NCBI GenBank assembly: GCA_938044775.1
Contig: CALIOE010000027.1
Location: 17,395 to 81,394 of the forward strand
Source of the DNA: an uncultured Rhizobiaceae group bacterium
GTDB taxonomy: Bacteria; Pseudomonadota; Alphaproteobacteria; Rhizobiales; Rhizobiaceae
Direction of reading: 5' to 3'
DNA length: 64,000 bases
Part shown: positions 1-9,826 of the stretch, in pieces
Position numbering within the stretch: the first letter of the stretch is position 1
Layout of the letters: each line of letters starts with the position of its first letter
The notes under the pieces: generated by a model
Told to the model about the DNA's origin: nothing
Database searches by the model: none
The model's input: the letters and a program-made list of their open reading frames with translations, nothing else
Translations under genes and position numbers: made by a program

Positions 1-677
1 ATCGCATTGAAAGAACCGCCTACAAGTTCCCCCAGCAAGTCCTGGAGAAGTTGTCGCGAAACCGGCATGTCGGTCGCCAGGAAGGCCAGCATGGTTGCCA
101 TGTCCGGTGCGATCATGCCCGAGCCCTTGGCAATGCCGTTTACGGTGATTGTTTCCCCGTCCACATCTGCAGTAGCGGTCGAAACTTTGGGGTAAGTGTC
201 AGTCGTCATGATGGCCTCGGCAGCGTCGGACCAACCATTCTCGTCGCCCCGGCCGGCAAGTTGCTGCAGAGCACCGCCAAAAACGCTCGCATCAAGGGGT
301 TCTCCGATCACGCCGGTAGACGCCAGAAACACTTCGTTGTTGGCGCATCCCAGGGCGGCGGAAGCCGCATTTGCTGTCATCAGGGTCGCCTCCGCCCCCC
401 GACGCCCGGTAAAAGCATTGGCATTGCCGGCATTGACCACAACCGCCCGCGCACTTGCCTCTCCTGCATGCAGCAGACGGCGGCACCAATCCACAGGCGC
501 CGACGGGCAGCGTGACTGGGTGAAGACACCGGCGACAACGGCTGGATTGTCAAACATCATCATCAACAAATCGGTGCGGCCGGCATATTTTATGCCGGCT
601 GCCATTGTCGCAAGGCGCAAACCGGCAATTGGGGGGAGCCTTGGCGGGTTTTCCGGAGCGAGAGGAGAAACTTTCAC
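1..677 (-). CDS. argJ: ArgJ, glutamate N-acetyltransferase (partial, 3' end off the left edge)
   Basis: ArgJ moves the acetyl group from N-acetylornithine to glutamate in cyclic arginine synthesis; bifunctional members also use acetyl-CoA. About 225 N-terminal residues are present and the rest lies beyond base 1. Seen directly: the N-terminal KVSPLAP segment, [10 protein letters not shown] near residue 82, STGVIGEPL near 120 and [14 protein letters not shown] near 184-197. In this family the precursor cuts itself at the Ala-Thr bond inside that last motif (Thr about residue 195), which then becomes the nucleophile. The start is a GTG at 677, since the frame has no ATG between it and the end of the upstream parvulin gene, 25 bp away on the same strand. 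Cotranscription with that gene is likely. The GTG has only a weak ribosome site, so the exact start is uncertain. Confidence 0.93.
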   Translation of the reverse strand, partial: MKVSPLAPENPPRLPPIAGLRLATMAAGIKYAGRTDLLMMMFDNPAVVAGVFTQSRCPSAPVDWCRRLLHAGEASARAVVVNAGNANAFTGRRGAEATLMTANAASAALGCANNEVFLASTGVIGEPLDASVFGGALQQLAGRGDENGWSDAAEAIMTTDTYPKVSTATADVDGETITVNGIAKGSGMIAPDMATMLAFLATDMPVSRQLLQDLLGELVGGSFNA

Positions 678-702
678 AACAGCGACTTCCCGGTGATTGT
701 GT

Positions 703-1557
703 CTATTTTTCTTTTTTCAGCTTCAGAGATTCGTCAAGAATTTCGGTTCCGACCTTTTCGCGCTGTTCCTTGATGGCCTTGGTGTAGGCCTCGGTTAACA
801 TGACCTGGCGCAACTGCTGTTTTGTAGCCTCGTATGTGGGGAGTGGTTTGTCGCGGCTATCGTCAACCTTGATAACGTGAAAGCCGAACTGTGTGCGAAC
901 AGGCTCTTTGGTGTATCCGCCTTTTTCAAGCTTGAATGCAGCCTCCTCAAAGGCCGGGACCATGCGGCCGGCACCAAAGAAGCCAAGATCACCGCCATTA
1001 GGTCCACTGGGGCCAGTTGATTTCTTCTTCGCGAGCTCGACAAAGTCAGCACCGCCTTCAAGTTCCTTGATGATTGCCTTGGCCTCGTCTTCCGTCTTCA
1101 CCAGGATGTGACGCGCCTTGACCTCTTTTTCCGGGGTTACAGAAGCCATTTCTTTATCGAACCGCGCCTTTATTCCAGCTTCGGTTACTGTGCCCTGCAC
1201 TTTCTTTTCGAAGTAACCATTGTGCAGCGCCCGGACGCGCAACAACTCAACGCGGCGCTTGACTTCAGGATCCTGGTCGATTCCGGCATTTTGGGCAGCT
1301 GCGGCGAGAACGTGAAAATCAAGCAACGAGTCGAGCGCCCGGGCCTTGCGTTCGGCTTCTGGAACCTGTGCAAACTGCTGCGCCATATCTATCATCGCCT
1401 GATCGAGGTCGGCTTCCGTTATGGTCACTTCTCCAACCTTGGCGACCGGCTTGGCCTCTTGTGCCATAGCTGGAGCAGCAAACACCGCTCCCGTGACTAT
1501 GGCCGTGGCCGCAAACAGGTGCATGCCAAAAGAACGAATGGATGGGTGAGAAGTCAT
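703..1557 (-). CDS. Exported parvulin-type peptidyl-prolyl isomerase
   Basis: A 284-residue periplasmic peptidyl-prolyl cis/trans isomerase and probable chaperone of the SurA/PrsA/PpiD group. Residues 1-32 form a signal peptide ending in APAMAQ. A helical N-terminal region (about 35-135) precedes one parvulin domain, recognised by KARHILVK near residue 148, the GGDLGFF loop near 189 and the closing [10 protein letters not shown] near 225; a charged helical tail follows. The gene lies between secA, divergent on the other side, and argJ, downstream on the same strand. Association with secA fits a role in folding newly exported proteins, but this is inference from position. It is shorter than E. 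coli SurA and has one rather than two parvulin domains. Confidence 0.9.
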   Translation of the reverse strand: MTSHPSIRSFGMHLFAATAIVTGAVFAAPAMAQEAKPVAKVGEVTITEADLDQAMIDMAQQFAQVPEAERKARALDSLLDFHVLAAAAQNAGIDQDPEVKRRVELLRVRALHNGYFEKKVQGTVTEAGIKARFDKEMASVTPEKEVKARHILVKTEDEAKAIIKELEGGADFVELAKKKSTGPSGPNGGDLGFFGAGRMVPAFEEAAFKLEKGGYTKEPVRTQFGFHVIKVDDSRDKPLPTYEATKQQLRQVMLTEAYTKAIKEQREKVGTEILDESLKLKKEK

Positions 1558-1845
1558 GTCTGCATTCCTGATCTAAAAGCGCACAGAAGCGCTGTGAAAT
1601 TCGGTACGGCCTGTCAGATGCCCTTGATTGCTTTTGCAGCAGCAATAGCTGGGTTGATTTGTTGACAAATCTTTGCCCCATGGCGTCCGTTGACAAGCCC
1701 GACACCCCCTCTTATCTGTCCCAAGCGTCAGCGTCCACTTAGGATGCCCGGAATTCGGCCTTTTTGCGGTCACCATTCCTCACAATTTTTTGCCCGACGC
1801 GTCGGAAGGGAAATCCGGCAAAGGCGTCGACGAAGGAAAGTTTTC

Positions 1846-4707
1846 ATGGTCAGCTTTGGCGGTCTCGCGAAGAAAATATTTGGGTCCGATAACGAGCGGC
1901 AAGTCAGGAAGTACCAACCTCAAGTCGCTGCGATCAATGCCCTGGAAGACGATATGGCGGCGCTGTCGGACGAACAGCTGGCAGCCAAAACCGTCGAGTT
2001 TCGGGCCGAACTTGAAAATGGAAAGTCGCTGGACGACCTTCTTGTCCCGGCATTTGCGGTCGTGCGCGAAGCGGCAAAGCGGGCGATCGGTCTGCGTCCG
2101 TTTGACGTACAGTTGATCGGTGGAATGATCCTGCACAACGGCAACATTGCGGAGATGCGCACAGGCGAAGGCAAAACGCTGGTGGCTACCCTTCCCGCTT
2201 ATCTCAACGCTCTTCCGGGAAACGGTGTTCACCAGGTTACGGTCAATGACTATCTGGCAAAGCGCGACGCTGAATGGATGGGGCGGGTATACGCATTTCT
2301 CGGCATGACGACAGGTGTCATCGTTAATGAGCTGGACGATGCGGAACGCAAAGAGGCCTATAATTGTGACATAACATACGGAACCAACAACGAGTTTGGG
2401 TTCGACTATCTTCGTGACAACATGAAGATGGAAATGGAAGAAATGGTCCAGCGCGATCACATCTACGCGATCGTGGACGAGGTTGACTCAATCCTCATTG
2501 ATGAAGCTCGCACGCCGTTGATCATTTCCGGCCCGGTTGATGACAAGTCCGACCTTTACACCGCAGTTGACGGCTTCATCCCGCAAATTGACGACGGCGA
2601 CTACGAACTCGACGAAAAGCAGAGGACGGTAACGTTCACGGAAGAAGGTACAGAAAAACTTGAAGCGAAACTGCAGGAAGCGGGTCTGCTGAAGGGAGAA
2701 TCGCTTTACGACGTTGAGAACGTTGCGGTCGTGCACCACATCAACAACGCTTTGAAGGCCCACAAGCTTTTCTCCCGCGACAAGGACTACATGGTCAAGG
2801 GGCAGGAAATCCTGATCATTGATGAGTTCACTGGCCGCGCCATGCCGGGCCGCAGATTCTCTGACGGTCAGCACCAGGCGCTGGAAGCCAAGGAAGGCGT
2901 GCAGATCCAGCCCGAAAACCAGACGCTCGCTTCAATCACTTTCCAGAACTATTTCCGCATGTACGACAAATTGTCAGGCATGACCGGTACCGCTTTGACT
3001 GAAGCGGCGGAATTTGGCGACATCTACAAGCTGGATGTCGTGGAAGTACCAACCAATGCACCGGTTCTGCGTCTGGACGAGGACGATGAAGTATATCGTA
3101 CGGTTGAAGAAAAGTACGTTGCCGTCATGCTGGATATCATCGCCGCTCAGCGCACCGGACAGCCCGTTCTCGTCGGCACGACGTCGATCGAAAAATCTGA
3201 GTATCTTTCCGCTCTGCTATCCGACAAAGGACAAATTCAGTCTGCCCTGGAGACCATCCGGGGTCGTCTTGCAGCCATCAAAGAGGGCAAAGAGCCCAAA
3301 TTGCGGGAATATTACACCGAAGTCATTGCCGGCCTTGAAGAAGCAGCCAAGGCGGGTGGCGTCACCCACGAAGTGTTGAACGCCCGCCAGCATGAGCGCG
3401 AAGCCTATATCGTTTCTCAGGCCGGCGTTCCTGGTGCGGTTACGATTGCCACCAACATGGCGGGTCGCGGGACCGACATCCAGCTCGGCGGTAATCTGGA
3501 AATGCGACTCGACCAGGAATTGCAGGGCAAAGAAGGCGCCGAAGCCGAAAAAATCACTGCGGCCGTCACCGCAGAAGTGGCTAAACTGAAGGAACAGGCA
3601 TTGGCGGCCGGCGGACTTTACGTCCTCGCGACCGAGCGCCACGAAAGCCGCCGCATCGATAACCAGCTCCGCGGCCGCTCCGGCCGCCAGGGCGATCCGG
3701 GCCGCTCAAAGTTCTTCCTCTCCCTGAAAGATGACCTGATGCGCATCTTCGGGTCGGAGCGCATGGAGGGCATGCTGACGAAGCTTGGTCTTCAAGAGGG
3801 CGAAGCCATTGTTCACCCCTGGATCAACAAAGCGCTGGAAAAAGCGCAACAAAAAGTTGAAGCGCGCAATTTTGATATCCGCAAAAACCTGTTGAAATTC
3901 GACGACGTCATGAACGATCAGCGCAAGGTGATCTTCGAGCAACGCATCGAAATGATGGAGGCCGAAGATGTCTCCGATTACATCGCTAATATGCGTGAAG
4001 ACGTGGTGGATGATCTGGTCGCGACGACAATGCCAGAAAAGGCCTATCCCGATCAGTGGAAGCTGGACGAACTCAAGGAAGGTATCGATTCATACCTGAA
4101 TCTCGATCTTCCGGTGCACGAATGGGCTGCCGAAGAGGGCATCGAAAACGAAGGCGTCACCGAGCGCATAAAGGTGGCTGCCAACAAGGCAGCGGACGAG
4201 CGCCGCGAGCGCTTTGGTCCTGAAATCACAGACTATGTAGAGAAGTCAATTCTGCTGCAGACGCTGGATCACCTGTGGCGCGAACACCTGGTCAACCTGG
4301 ACCACTTGCGTTCCGTGATCCAGTTCAGAGGCTACGGTCAGCGAGATCCGCTTCAGGAATACAAATCGGAAGCCTTTGGCATGTTCGATTCACTGCTGGG
4401 CAATCTGCGTCAGGCTGTGACTGCCCAGATGATGCGGGTGGAGGTGGTTCAACAGGCCGCAGAGGACGACGATTTTGGTCTGCCCGAAATGGAGGCCCAT
4501 CACTTCGATCCGCAGACGGGCGATGACGAATATCAAGACCATCCGGACAATTACGGAAAGGCCATCGTAACGCCCAGCCGGGCAGCTGCAGCCGAAGGGC
4601 GTGACCCTGACGACGAGACCACCTGGGGGCGCGTTGGTCGCAATGAGCCATGCCCATGTGGCTCAGGCAGCAAGTACAAGCATTGCCACGGCAAGATCGG
4701 CAACTAG
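1846..4707 (+). CDS. secA: SecA, preprotein translocase ATPase
   Basis: SecA is the ATPase that drives unfolded preproteins through the SecYEG channel. The product is 953 residues, a normal length. Visible motifs are the Walker A site MRTGEGKT (near residue 105), the DEAD-like box [13 protein letters not shown] (near 210), the motif [10 protein letters not shown] (near 540) and [13 protein letters not shown] (near 610). The C-terminal tail carries the zinc-binding SecB-interaction motif [13 protein letters not shown], so SecB-dependent export is expected. The frame stays open 52 codons further upstream, but the ATG at 1846 is chosen because it begins the typical [15 protein letters not shown]-terminus and has AAGGAAAG 6-13 bases upstream. 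It is divergent from the parvulin gene; the roughly 290 bp between the two starts must hold both promoters. Confidence 0.98.
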   Translation: MVSFGGLAKKIFGSDNERQVRKYQPQVAAINALEDDMAALSDEQLAAKTVEFRAELENGKSLDDLLVPAFAVVREAAKRAIGLRPFDVQLIGGMILHNGNIAEMRTGEGKTLVATLPAYLNALPGNGVHQVTVNDYLAKRDAEWMGRVYAFLGMTTGVIVNELDDAERKEAYNCDITYGTNNEFGFDYLRDNMKMEMEEMVQRDHIYAIVDEVDSILIDEARTPLIISGPVDDKSDLYTAVDGFIPQIDDGDYELDEKQRTVTFTEEGTEKLEAKLQEAGLLKGESLYDVENVAVVHHINNALKAHKLFSRDKDYMVKGQEILIIDEFTGRAMPGRRFSDGQHQALEAKEGVQIQPENQTLASITFQNYFRMYDKLSGMTGTALTEAAEFGDIYKLDVVEVPTNAPVLRLDEDDEVYRTVEEKYVAVMLDIIAAQRTGQPVLVGTTSIEKSEYLSALLSDKGQIQSALETIRGRLAAIKEGKEPKLREYYTEVIAGLEEAAKAGGVTHEVLNARQHEREAYIVSQAGVPGAVTIATNMAGRGTDIQLGGNLEMRLDQELQGKEGAEAEKITAAVTAEVAKLKEQALAAGGLYVLATERHESRRIDNQLRGRSGRQGDPGRSKFFLSLKDDLMRIFGSERMEGMLTKLGLQEGEAIVHPWINKALEKAQQKVEARNFDIRKNLLKFDDVMNDQRKVIFEQRIEMMEAEDVSDYIANMREDVVDDLVATTMPEKAYPDQWKLDELKEGIDSYLNLDLPVHEWAAEEGIENEGVTERIKVAANKAADERRERFGPEITDYVEKSILLQTLDHLWREHLVNLDHLRSVIQFRGYGQRDPLQEYKSEAFGMFDSLLGNLRQAVTAQMMRVEVVQQAAEDDDFGLPEMEAHHFDPQTGDDEYQDHPDNYGKAIVTPSRAAAAEGRDPDDETTWGRVGRNEPCPCGSGSKYKHCHGKIGN

Positions 4708-4723
4708 AGCAGGAGCCTGCGAC

Positions 4724-5524
4724 TCACCATCCGGCTATGAGTTGGCAATTGCCTGCATCTTTTCCGAAGACATATCGCTTGCCGCATACCCCGGCCCTGG
4801 GCGGGATTCCGGTTTTCTCAAACAGATCGTGGCCATGTTTGATGTTATCCCAAAACCCGCTCCATGGACCCAGTGGCTGCTGAGACACGCGCTCCTCGGT
4901 CATCCGGAACGGAAATATGTGAACTGGAACACGCTGCTGTCCCATTTGCAGAGCGGTTTCCACCAACGCATAAATCTCCGCAACACCAATATCAGTCATG
5001 GCATAGCAACCGATAGAAGAGCAGCCACCATGCACCATGAGAGCTGATCCGGTGCGGCCGTGAGCACGGTCATAGGCGTTGGGAAACCCGATATTAAAGG
5101 CTCGGTAGTGCCGCGATCCGGGATTCAATTGTTTTGTGGTGACAGCGTAAAAGCCCTCCGGCGATTGGCGGTCGCCCTCCTTTAGCTTTGGGCCCAAAAA
5201 GCCGGAGAATTTGCAGATGGGATATGTGTAAAGGAGTCTGAAGCGATCACCATCCCGCATCCAGATTTCAAGCTCCGCCTCTTCCTTGAAGATCCGCACG
5301 AAAACGTCGGAACCAAGCTTAAGACCGGCACTGGCAAGGCGCGCACTAAGAGCCTCCGAGGCCCTTTCATCTACGGTTTTCACAGGCAGCAACCGCTCTG
5401 CAATGCGTTCGGTCCGTTCGCGAAGTTCCTTGAACACCGGTATCCCGGTCCCGACTTGCACGGCGAGCACAATCAACAACCAGATACCCAACATAATGAG
5501 TGGAATCTTGAATTTTCTGCGCAT
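4724..5524 (-). CDS. YafK-type L,D-transpeptidase-fold protein, membrane-anchored
   Basis: A 266-residue protein of the YkuD-fold YafK group; E. coli YafK (DpaA) acts on the peptidoglycan-Braun lipoprotein link, while other YkuD enzymes form 3-3 cross-links. Residues 7-27 form one membrane segment without a clear signal-peptidase site, so the catalytic domain is probably anchored facing the periplasm. The active-site block HGGCSSIGCYAMTD (near residue 166) holds the expected His and Cys of HGxxxSxGC. The ATG at 5524 is preceded by GGGAAGAGG. It lies 101 bp downstream of a paralogue on the same strand and converges with secA, leaving 16 bp between the stop codons. The substrate cannot be told from sequence. 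Confidence 0.85.
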   Translation of the reverse strand: MRRKFKIPLIMLGIWLLIVLAVQVGTGIPVFKELRERTERIAERLLPVKTVDERASEALSARLASAGLKLGSDVFVRIFKEEAELEIWMRDGDRFRLLYTYPICKFSGFLGPKLKEGDRQSPEGFYAVTTKQLNPGSRHYRAFNIGFPNAYDRAHGRTGSALMVHGGCSSIGCYAMTDIGVAEIYALVETALQMGQQRVPVHIFPFRMTEERVSQQPLGPWSGFWDNIKHGHDLFEKTGIPPRAGVCGKRYVFGKDAGNCQLIAGW

Positions 5525-5625
5525 GCCTCTTCCCGAGTTTCAAAATGCACCCGAAGCGATGCAACATCGGGTTTCCGCCGGGAAGAAGGCGTAATTGTGC
5601 AGAAACGGCTTAGCCGCGATCCACT

Positions 5626-6699
5626 CTAGCTTTCGGGCTTCGTGGTAACACCACCAGTGACGGTTGCATCCGCGTCACTCGTTTCCGCATCGGCAATTGC
5701 GGCAGCATCCGGTGCTTCAGCAGGCGCCACCGGGATAACGGGCTGAGGTTCGATGACTGCGATTCCGGGCAATGCCATGTCGACAGTCAACGGCGCCAGG
5801 GGTGTCACGTCACGACTTTCTGATTTGGCGAGAAGTTCTTCAAACCTGTTCGCGTAGTTGGATTGCGTTTTGGCATAGGCCAGCGCCAGTGATTTTGGCA
5901 TTTCCAGCTTCGGGCAGGCCGCACTTGCCGCATAGGGATCATCGGATTGTGTGTTGAAAACATAGCGCTTTTCGCACACATCTACCTTTGGTGGAACAGC
6001 CGTTATCTCGAAATGATCATATCCACGCTTGAGCATTTTCCAATACGCGTACTCTTTGTGATCCCGATTCTTGAACATGTTCTCGGCAGTCATACGGAAT
6101 GGAAACGCTTGTATCTGAAAGGCTTTTTGCCCGCCGGCAAAGGATTCACGGGCCAGAGCGTAAATCTCCTCCACATACTCGTCTGTCATTGAATAGCATC
6201 CGGCGGACGAGCAGGCGCCATGCACCATGAGGTGGGAACCGGTACGACCATGCGCCCGGTCAAAGGCGTTCGGAAAGCCCATATTGAAAGCCAGGTGGTA
6301 TTGGGATTTCGGATTCATCAGCCCCTTGTTGACGAAATAAAACCCTTCCGGTGCCTGACGGTCGCCTTCCTTGTGCTTCGGCCCAAGCTTGCCTGACCAC
6401 TTGCAGATTTCATATTCAGTCAGTTTAGCGTAGCGGCCTGTGTCTTTTCTTTTCCAGACCTCGAGCACATTCTCCTGCTTAAAAATGCGGAGCATGATCG
6501 GCGACGACGTCGTCATGCCATAGGCCTTCATTTTGTTGACCAGCTTGTCAGGAACCGGCACATTGGCCTTGGCATCGATGCCTTCCAGCGCGCCCTTGCA
6601 AGACGATAGCGCCAGCAGACCCGCAGCCAAAAAGGCCATTCTTGATGCCGACAACCTTGTGGTTTTTGAAGTCTTGGCCGATGTGTTTGACACAGTCAC
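5626..6699 (-). CDS. YafK-type L,D-transpeptidase-fold lipoprotein
   Basis: A 357-residue paralogue of the next gene downstream. The N-terminus has a basic stretch, a hydrophobic segment and the lipobox LSSC near residue 34, so it is predicted to be a lipoprotein. The YkuD domain follows (about 60-240) with the active-site block HGACSSAGCYSMTD, and shares CKWSGKLGPKHKEGDRQ-like and FPNA-DRAHGRTGS stretches with its neighbour. The last 80 residues are Ala/Pro/Thr-rich and acidic, probably a disordered tail absent from the paralogue. The start is a GTG at 6699 with GGGAG seven bases upstream. A perfect 16-bp palindrome ends 21 bp before the start. The two genes look like a tandem duplication that was retargeted to different anchors. 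Confidence 0.85.
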   Translation of the reverse strand: MTVSNTSAKTSKTTRLSASRMAFLAAGLLALSSCKGALEGIDAKANVPVPDKLVNKMKAYGMTTSSPIMLRIFKQENVLEVWKRKDTGRYAKLTEYEICKWSGKLGPKHKEGDRQAPEGFYFVNKGLMNPKSQYHLAFNMGFPNAFDRAHGRTGSHLMVHGACSSAGCYSMTDEYVEEIYALARESFAGGQKAFQIQAFPFRMTAENMFKNRDHKEYAYWKMLKRGYDHFEITAVPPKVDVCEKRYVFNTQSDDPYAASAACPKLEMPKSLALAYAKTQSNYANRFEELLAKSESRDVTPLAPLTVDMALPGIAVIEPQPVIPVAPAEAPDAAAIADAETSDADATVTGGVTTKPES

Positions 6700-6720
6700 G
6701 CGCTGCTCCCGAACTCAATA

Positions 6721-6736
6721 CATACGTTAACGTATG
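6721..6736. promoter_or_regulatory. Perfect 16-bp palindrome, candidate operator
   Basis: CATACGTTAACGTATG reads the same on both strands over all 16 bases. It lies 22-37 bp upstream of the GTG of the YafK-type lipoprotein gene, about where a -10 element or transcription start would be, so a dimeric repressor site is the simplest reading. The regulator is unknown. Confidence 0.5.
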
Positions 6737-6811
6737 GTGTTCATAACCTGTTAAAGTTGACGTTTGCTTGACGCAACGCGGCAAGCGGCCCGCTCACGGT
6801 ATTGTTAGAAT

Positions 6812-6829
6812 TGTTTCAAGTCTGAAACA
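6812..6829 (-). terminator. Hairpin just after accA, weak terminator candidate
   Basis: TGTTTCA and TGAAACA form a 7-bp stem with a 4-base loop, starting 10 bases past the accA stop on the minus strand. The run that follows (ATTCTAACAAT) is AT-rich but has no good U-tract, so termination here is doubtful. Confidence 0.3.
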
Positions 6830-6839
6830 GCGGCACAAT

Positions 6840-7793
6840 TTAGAGGTCTCGACCAATTGCCAGGAATTTCTCGCGCCGCATCTGGCGCAGTTCATCACCC
6901 GGCTTTGGAGTAAGTTCGGCCAGTGCGGCCGCAATGCGTTCCCGCGTTGCTTCGAATACCGCCTCTGCGTTGCGGTGGGCACCACCAACCGGCTCGGGAA
7001 TGATGCCGTCAATGATTCCCAGTTCGGTCAGATCCTGCGCTGTGATTTTCATGCTGGTTGCGGCTTCACGGGCACGGGTTGCATCACGCCACAGAATTGA
7101 TGCGGCACCTTCCGGTGAAATCACGGAATAGATGGAATGCTCAAGCATGTAGACGCGATTGGCTGATGCTATCGCGATTGCGCCACCGGATCCGCCTTCC
7201 CCGATGATCACGGAGATCAGCGGCACCGTCAGGCCGAGACAGGCTTCTGTCGAACGTGCGATGGCTTCCGCCTGTCCCCTTTCCTCAGCTCCTATTCCTG
7301 GATAGGCGCCTGCAGTATCAACCAGCGTGATGACCGGCAGTCCAAAACGTTCCGCCAATTCCATCACTCGAACAGCCTTGCGGTAACCTTCCGGTCGCGC
7401 CATGCCGAAATTGTGGTGCAGCCGCGATTCGGTGTCACTCCCCTTTTCGTGCCCAACAACCGCCACCGCGGTGCCGTTGAACCTCCCCAGTCCGGTCTGG
7501 ATGGCGTGATCATCGGCAAATCCCCGGTCGCCGGCGAGTGGTTGATAATCTTCAATCAGTGCAGACAGATAATCCTTGAAGTGAGGCCGGTCCGGGTGGC
7601 GTGCCACCTGGGTCTTTTGCCACGGCTCAAGCTTTTTGTAGAGATCAGTGAGCGATTGGCTGGCCTTTGTTTCCAGCCTGTTGATCTCGTCTTCCAGATT
7701 TACCGAAGAATCAGCATCGTTCATGACACGCAATTCGCGAGCCTTGCCTTCCAGATCGGCAACAGGTTTTTCAAATTCGAGATAAGCTTGCAT
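6840..7793 (-). CDS. accA: Acetyl-CoA carboxylase carboxyltransferase alpha subunit
   Basis: AccA pairs with AccD to move the carboxyl group from biotin carrier protein to acetyl-CoA, giving malonyl-CoA, the first committed step of fatty acid synthesis in the cytosol. The 317-residue length is typical. Recognisable parts are the N-terminal [11 protein letters not shown] helix, the carboxyltransferase core with [17 protein letters not shown] (near residue 160), [11 protein letters not shown] (near 198) and [15 protein letters not shown] (near 220). The gene stands alone on the minus strand between the YafK-type pair and carD; a clear terminator separates it from carD, so it has its own promoter in the 118 bp upstream. 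Confidence 0.97.
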   Translation of the reverse strand: MQAYLEFEKPVADLEGKARELRVMNDADSSVNLEDEINRLETKASQSLTDLYKKLEPWQKTQVARHPDRPHFKDYLSALIEDYQPLAGDRGFADDHAIQTGLGRFNGTAVAVVGHEKGSDTESRLHHNFGMARPEGYRKAVRVMELAERFGLPVITLVDTAGAYPGIGAEERGQAEAIARSTEACLGLTVPLISVIIGEGGSGGAIAIASANRVYMLEHSIYSVISPEGAASILWRDATRAREAATSMKITAQDLTELGIIDGIIPEPVGGAHRNAEAVFEATRERIAAALAELTPKPGDELRQMRREKFLAIGRDL

Positions 7794-7910
7794 CTAAAGA
7801 TTCACTCAAAACGGGCAGGTATTTGCCCTCACACGGTCACCCGATATAGGCACAATCGCCAGAAAATGCACCCGCCGGTGGCCGTTGCCAACAAAAAGCG
7901 GCAGATAAGC

Positions 7911-7943
7911 AAAAAGCCCGGTCGGCGGATTGCCAACCGGGCC
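7911..7943 (-). terminator. Intrinsic terminator of carD
   Basis: On the minus strand a GC-rich stem (GCCCGGTTGGC paired with GCCGACCGGGC, one mismatch) is followed at once by CTTTTTG. It lies 26 bases past the carD stop and is a standard rho-independent terminator. Confidence 0.85.
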
Positions 7944-7968
7944 GTTTTCGAACGCTGATTTTGAAAGA

Positions 7969-8559
7969 TCAGGCTGCGGCTTCTGCAGCTGGTTCCTCGG
8001 TCGCATTATCGGCAACCTCTTCTTCCTCTTCCTTGGGCCCACGGCGCGGTCCCAGAGCGAGGTTAGCCTCAATCTCGTTGACCGCTTCGGTTTCCGAGAT
8101 CTTGTTTACGACCGAGATTTCACGGGCCATGCGCTCAAGGGCAGCTTCATAGAGCTGGCGTTCTGAATAGGACTGTTCGGGCTGATTTTCTGAACGGAAC
8201 AGATCTCGCACGACTTCAGCAATCTGAATAAGATCACCGGAATTGATTTTCGCATCATATTCCTGGGCGCGACGGCTCCACATCGTACGCTTGATGCGGG
8301 CGCGACCCTGAACAGTCTTAAGCGACTTCTTGACCAACGCCTCATCCGACAATTTGCGCATGCCGACCGATTCAATTTTGGATATCGGAACCCGCAGCTT
8401 CATCTTATCCTTGGCAAAGTCGATGACAAAAAGCTCCAGAGAGAAGCCGGCAACTTCCTGCTCTTCAATATCGACAATCTGGCCGACGCCATGCGAGGGG
8501 TAGACGACGAACTCGTTGGTTTTAAAACCCTGTCTTTGAACCGTTTTTTTGGCTGCCAT
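7969..8559 (-). CDS. carD: CarD family transcriptional regulator
   Basis: CarD/CdnL proteins bind the RNA polymerase beta subunit and promoter DNA and stabilise open complexes, notably at ribosomal RNA promoters. The 196-residue product has the N-terminal polymerase-interacting Tudor-like domain (about 10-70, with VVYPSHGVGQI and the LRVPISK strand) and the helical DNA-binding domain (about 75-165). The last 30 residues are acidic and Ala-rich with EEEEE, probably unstructured. AGGAG lies 10-14 bases before the ATG. The leader is long and contains a perfect hairpin at 8606-8625. Placement next to fdxA is common in Hyphomicrobiales. Confidence 0.94.
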   Translation of the reverse strand: MAAKKTVQRQGFKTNEFVVYPSHGVGQIVDIEEQEVAGFSLELFVIDFAKDKMKLRVPISKIESVGMRKLSDEALVKKSLKTVQGRARIKRTMWSRRAQEYDAKINSGDLIQIAEVVRDLFRSENQPEQSYSERQLYEAALERMAREISVVNKISETEAVNEIEANLALGPRRGPKEEEEEVADNATEEPAAEAAA

Positions 8560-8605
8560 AGTCTGGTTGCTCCTAATCGCCCGCTTGGATGCGCGCTGCT
8601 TTGTC

Positions 8606-8625
8606 CGGAGGCCCGCAAGCCTCCG
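8606..8625 (-). promoter_or_regulatory. Hairpin in the carD leader
   Basis: CGGAGGC and GCCTCCG form a perfect 7-bp stem with a 6-base loop, 47-66 bases upstream of the carD start. It could be an RNA leader structure or a protein site; no U-run follows, so it is not an ordinary terminator. Confidence 0.35.
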
Positions 8626-8682
8626 AGATTGAGTGTTTGTTTGCCTTAGCTGTTGCCCCAGGCGACCATCTCGTTTTCAAAC

Positions 8683-8702
8683 TGCCACTTTTCAAAGTGG
8701 CA
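8683..8702. repeat. Perfect inverted repeat upstream of carD
   Basis: Two 8-base arms, TGCCACTT and AAGTGGCA, are separated by TTCA. It lies about 125-145 bp before the carD start. Either an operator or a transcript hairpin is possible; neither flank has a long T-run. Confidence 0.4.
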
Positions 8703-8864
8703 CACCCGAACCCAACTTCGTAGCTGCTGCCCGCGGGCGCACGATACGGTAACGGAAGATTCGGAAGGTGAGGCTAATGAACGGTTGAACCTTTATTCTG
8801 GCCTCGGGCAGATCAAAACTTGACGACTGGTAAGATCATACACCAAAAATCAGCAAATTTCAAC

Positions 8865-8881
8865 GTCGAAGAGCTTTCGAC
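8865..8881 (-). terminator. Weak terminator candidate after fdxA
   Basis: GTCGAA and TTCGAC pair over 6 bp around a 5-base loop, about 60 bases past the fdxA stop. The minus-strand bases that follow are T-rich (ATTTGCTGATTTTTG) but the T-run is not immediate. Confidence 0.3.
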
Positions 8882-8941
8882 CTCGTAACGCACTGAAATT
8901 CTTGGAAAAGTGGCTCATTCCGACAGCTGAAAACGACCGCC

Positions 8942-9280
8942 TTAGTTGCCCTCTCCTGGTTCAGCCGAGAAATATTTTTCAAATTTGCCCTTCTCGCCAT
9001 CGAACTTTTCGGCGTCATCCGGATGTTCACCCTTGGCGATAATATTAGGCCATTTCTCGGCATACTCAGTATTGACCTTCAGCCACTTGTCGAGGTCTGG
9101 CTCTGTGTCAGGCTTGATCGCCTCCGCCGGGCATTCGGGTTCACAAACCCCGCAATCTATGCACTCGTCGGGGTGAATCACCAGCATGTTCTCGCCTTCG
9201 TAAAAGCAGTCAACTGGACAGACTTCCACACAGTCCATGTACTTGCATTTGATGCAATTGTCCGTGACCAGGTATGTCAT
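8942..9280 (-). CDS. fdxA: FdxA, seven-iron ferredoxin
   Basis: A 112-residue cytosolic ferredoxin, the usual length for the FdxA group that carries one [3Fe-4S] and one [4Fe-4S] cluster. Cluster motifs are at the N-terminus ([18 protein letters not shown], residues 9-26) and in [12 protein letters not shown] (near 40-51). The C-terminal half is the acidic extension typical of this group, with DLDKWLKVN and ERYFS-like ends. It acts as a one-electron carrier; its partners are not identifiable here. It is a single gene between carD and the S4-domain gene, all on the minus strand. Confidence 0.95.
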   Translation of the reverse strand: MTYLVTDNCIKCKYMDCVEVCPVDCFYEGENMLVIHPDECIDCGVCEPECPAEAIKPDTEPDLDKWLKVNTEYAEKWPNIIAKGEHPDDAEKFDGEKGKFEKYFSAEPGEGN

Positions 9281-9400
9281 TTGATTTTCGGCTCCCGAGC
9301 CTTTGTTTGCCGCAACTTGGCCGGCATTTGGAAATTCTGATACCGAAACGACGGTGCGAAAACAAGAGAAAGCATTGTCGCGATTCGACCCCGGAAAGAA

Positions 9401-9826
9401 CTAGAATTCTTCGCCGGCCCCAGACCGGAAACGACTGAGTTCGCGACGCTCTTTTTTTGTTGGCCTGCCAGCCCCTTCTTCACGAACAGCCTGTTTTGCC
9501 GGCCTGACCAGGGAAGGCTTTTTTTCGGGCGGCGGCGAAAGGTCATCATATAATTGTTGCGCTTCCGGCGCCGGTCCACGACGGGTGCCGCAGGCAACCA
9601 CCTTCAGAATCTTCACCTGCCGTGTCAACGTAACCGTTAGGACGTCATCAGGCCCCACTGCGGTGCTGGGAGAAGAAATTTTCGTCGCGTTTATCCGCAC
9701 CTTCCCGGTTTTCACCAATTGTTGAGCAAGGGAGCGTGATTTGACGACACGAGCGTACCACAGCCATTTGTCCACGCGGAGCTTGCCTGCTGGGCCGGCA
9801 TCCTTTTGACGCGCGTTGTCAGCCAT
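9401..9826 (-). CDS. S4-domain RNA-binding protein (Hsp15-like)
   Basis: A 141-residue protein with one S4 RNA-binding domain at residues 14-75 (LRVDKWLWYARVVKSR and GKVRINATKI). E. coli Hsp15 binds stalled 50S subunits carrying peptidyl-tRNA; a similar ribosome-rescue role is the family expectation. The C-terminal half is basic and Pro-rich and probably disordered. The ATG at 9826 is preferred over a TTG at 9838 because GAAGG lies just upstream. The start overlaps the end of the helicase gene by 8 bp, implying translational coupling. Confidence 0.88.
   Translation of the reverse strand: MADNARQKDAGPAGKLRVDKWLWYARVVKSRSLAQQLVKTGKVRINATKISSPSTAVGPDDVLTVTLTRQVKILKVVACGTRRGPAPEAQQLYDDLSPPPEKKPSLVRPAKQAVREEGAGRPTKKERRELSRFRSGAGEEF

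Larger units (their letters stand above)
8560..8941. other. 382-bp intergenic stretch between carD and fdxA
   Basis: No convincing gene is seen. The stretch holds the carD leader with its ribosome site and hairpin, a perfect inverted repeat TGCCACTT/AAGTGGCA at 8683-8702 with a 4-base spacer, and a GTCGAA/TTCGAC hairpin at 8865-8881. The carD promoter must lie in it. I did not find a clear -35/-10 pair by eye. Confidence 0.6.

Noticed and set aside
1690..1845. N-terminal extension of SecA by 52 residues
   Set aside because: The extension is Arg-rich and unlike SecA; the ATG at 1846 has a strong ribosome site.
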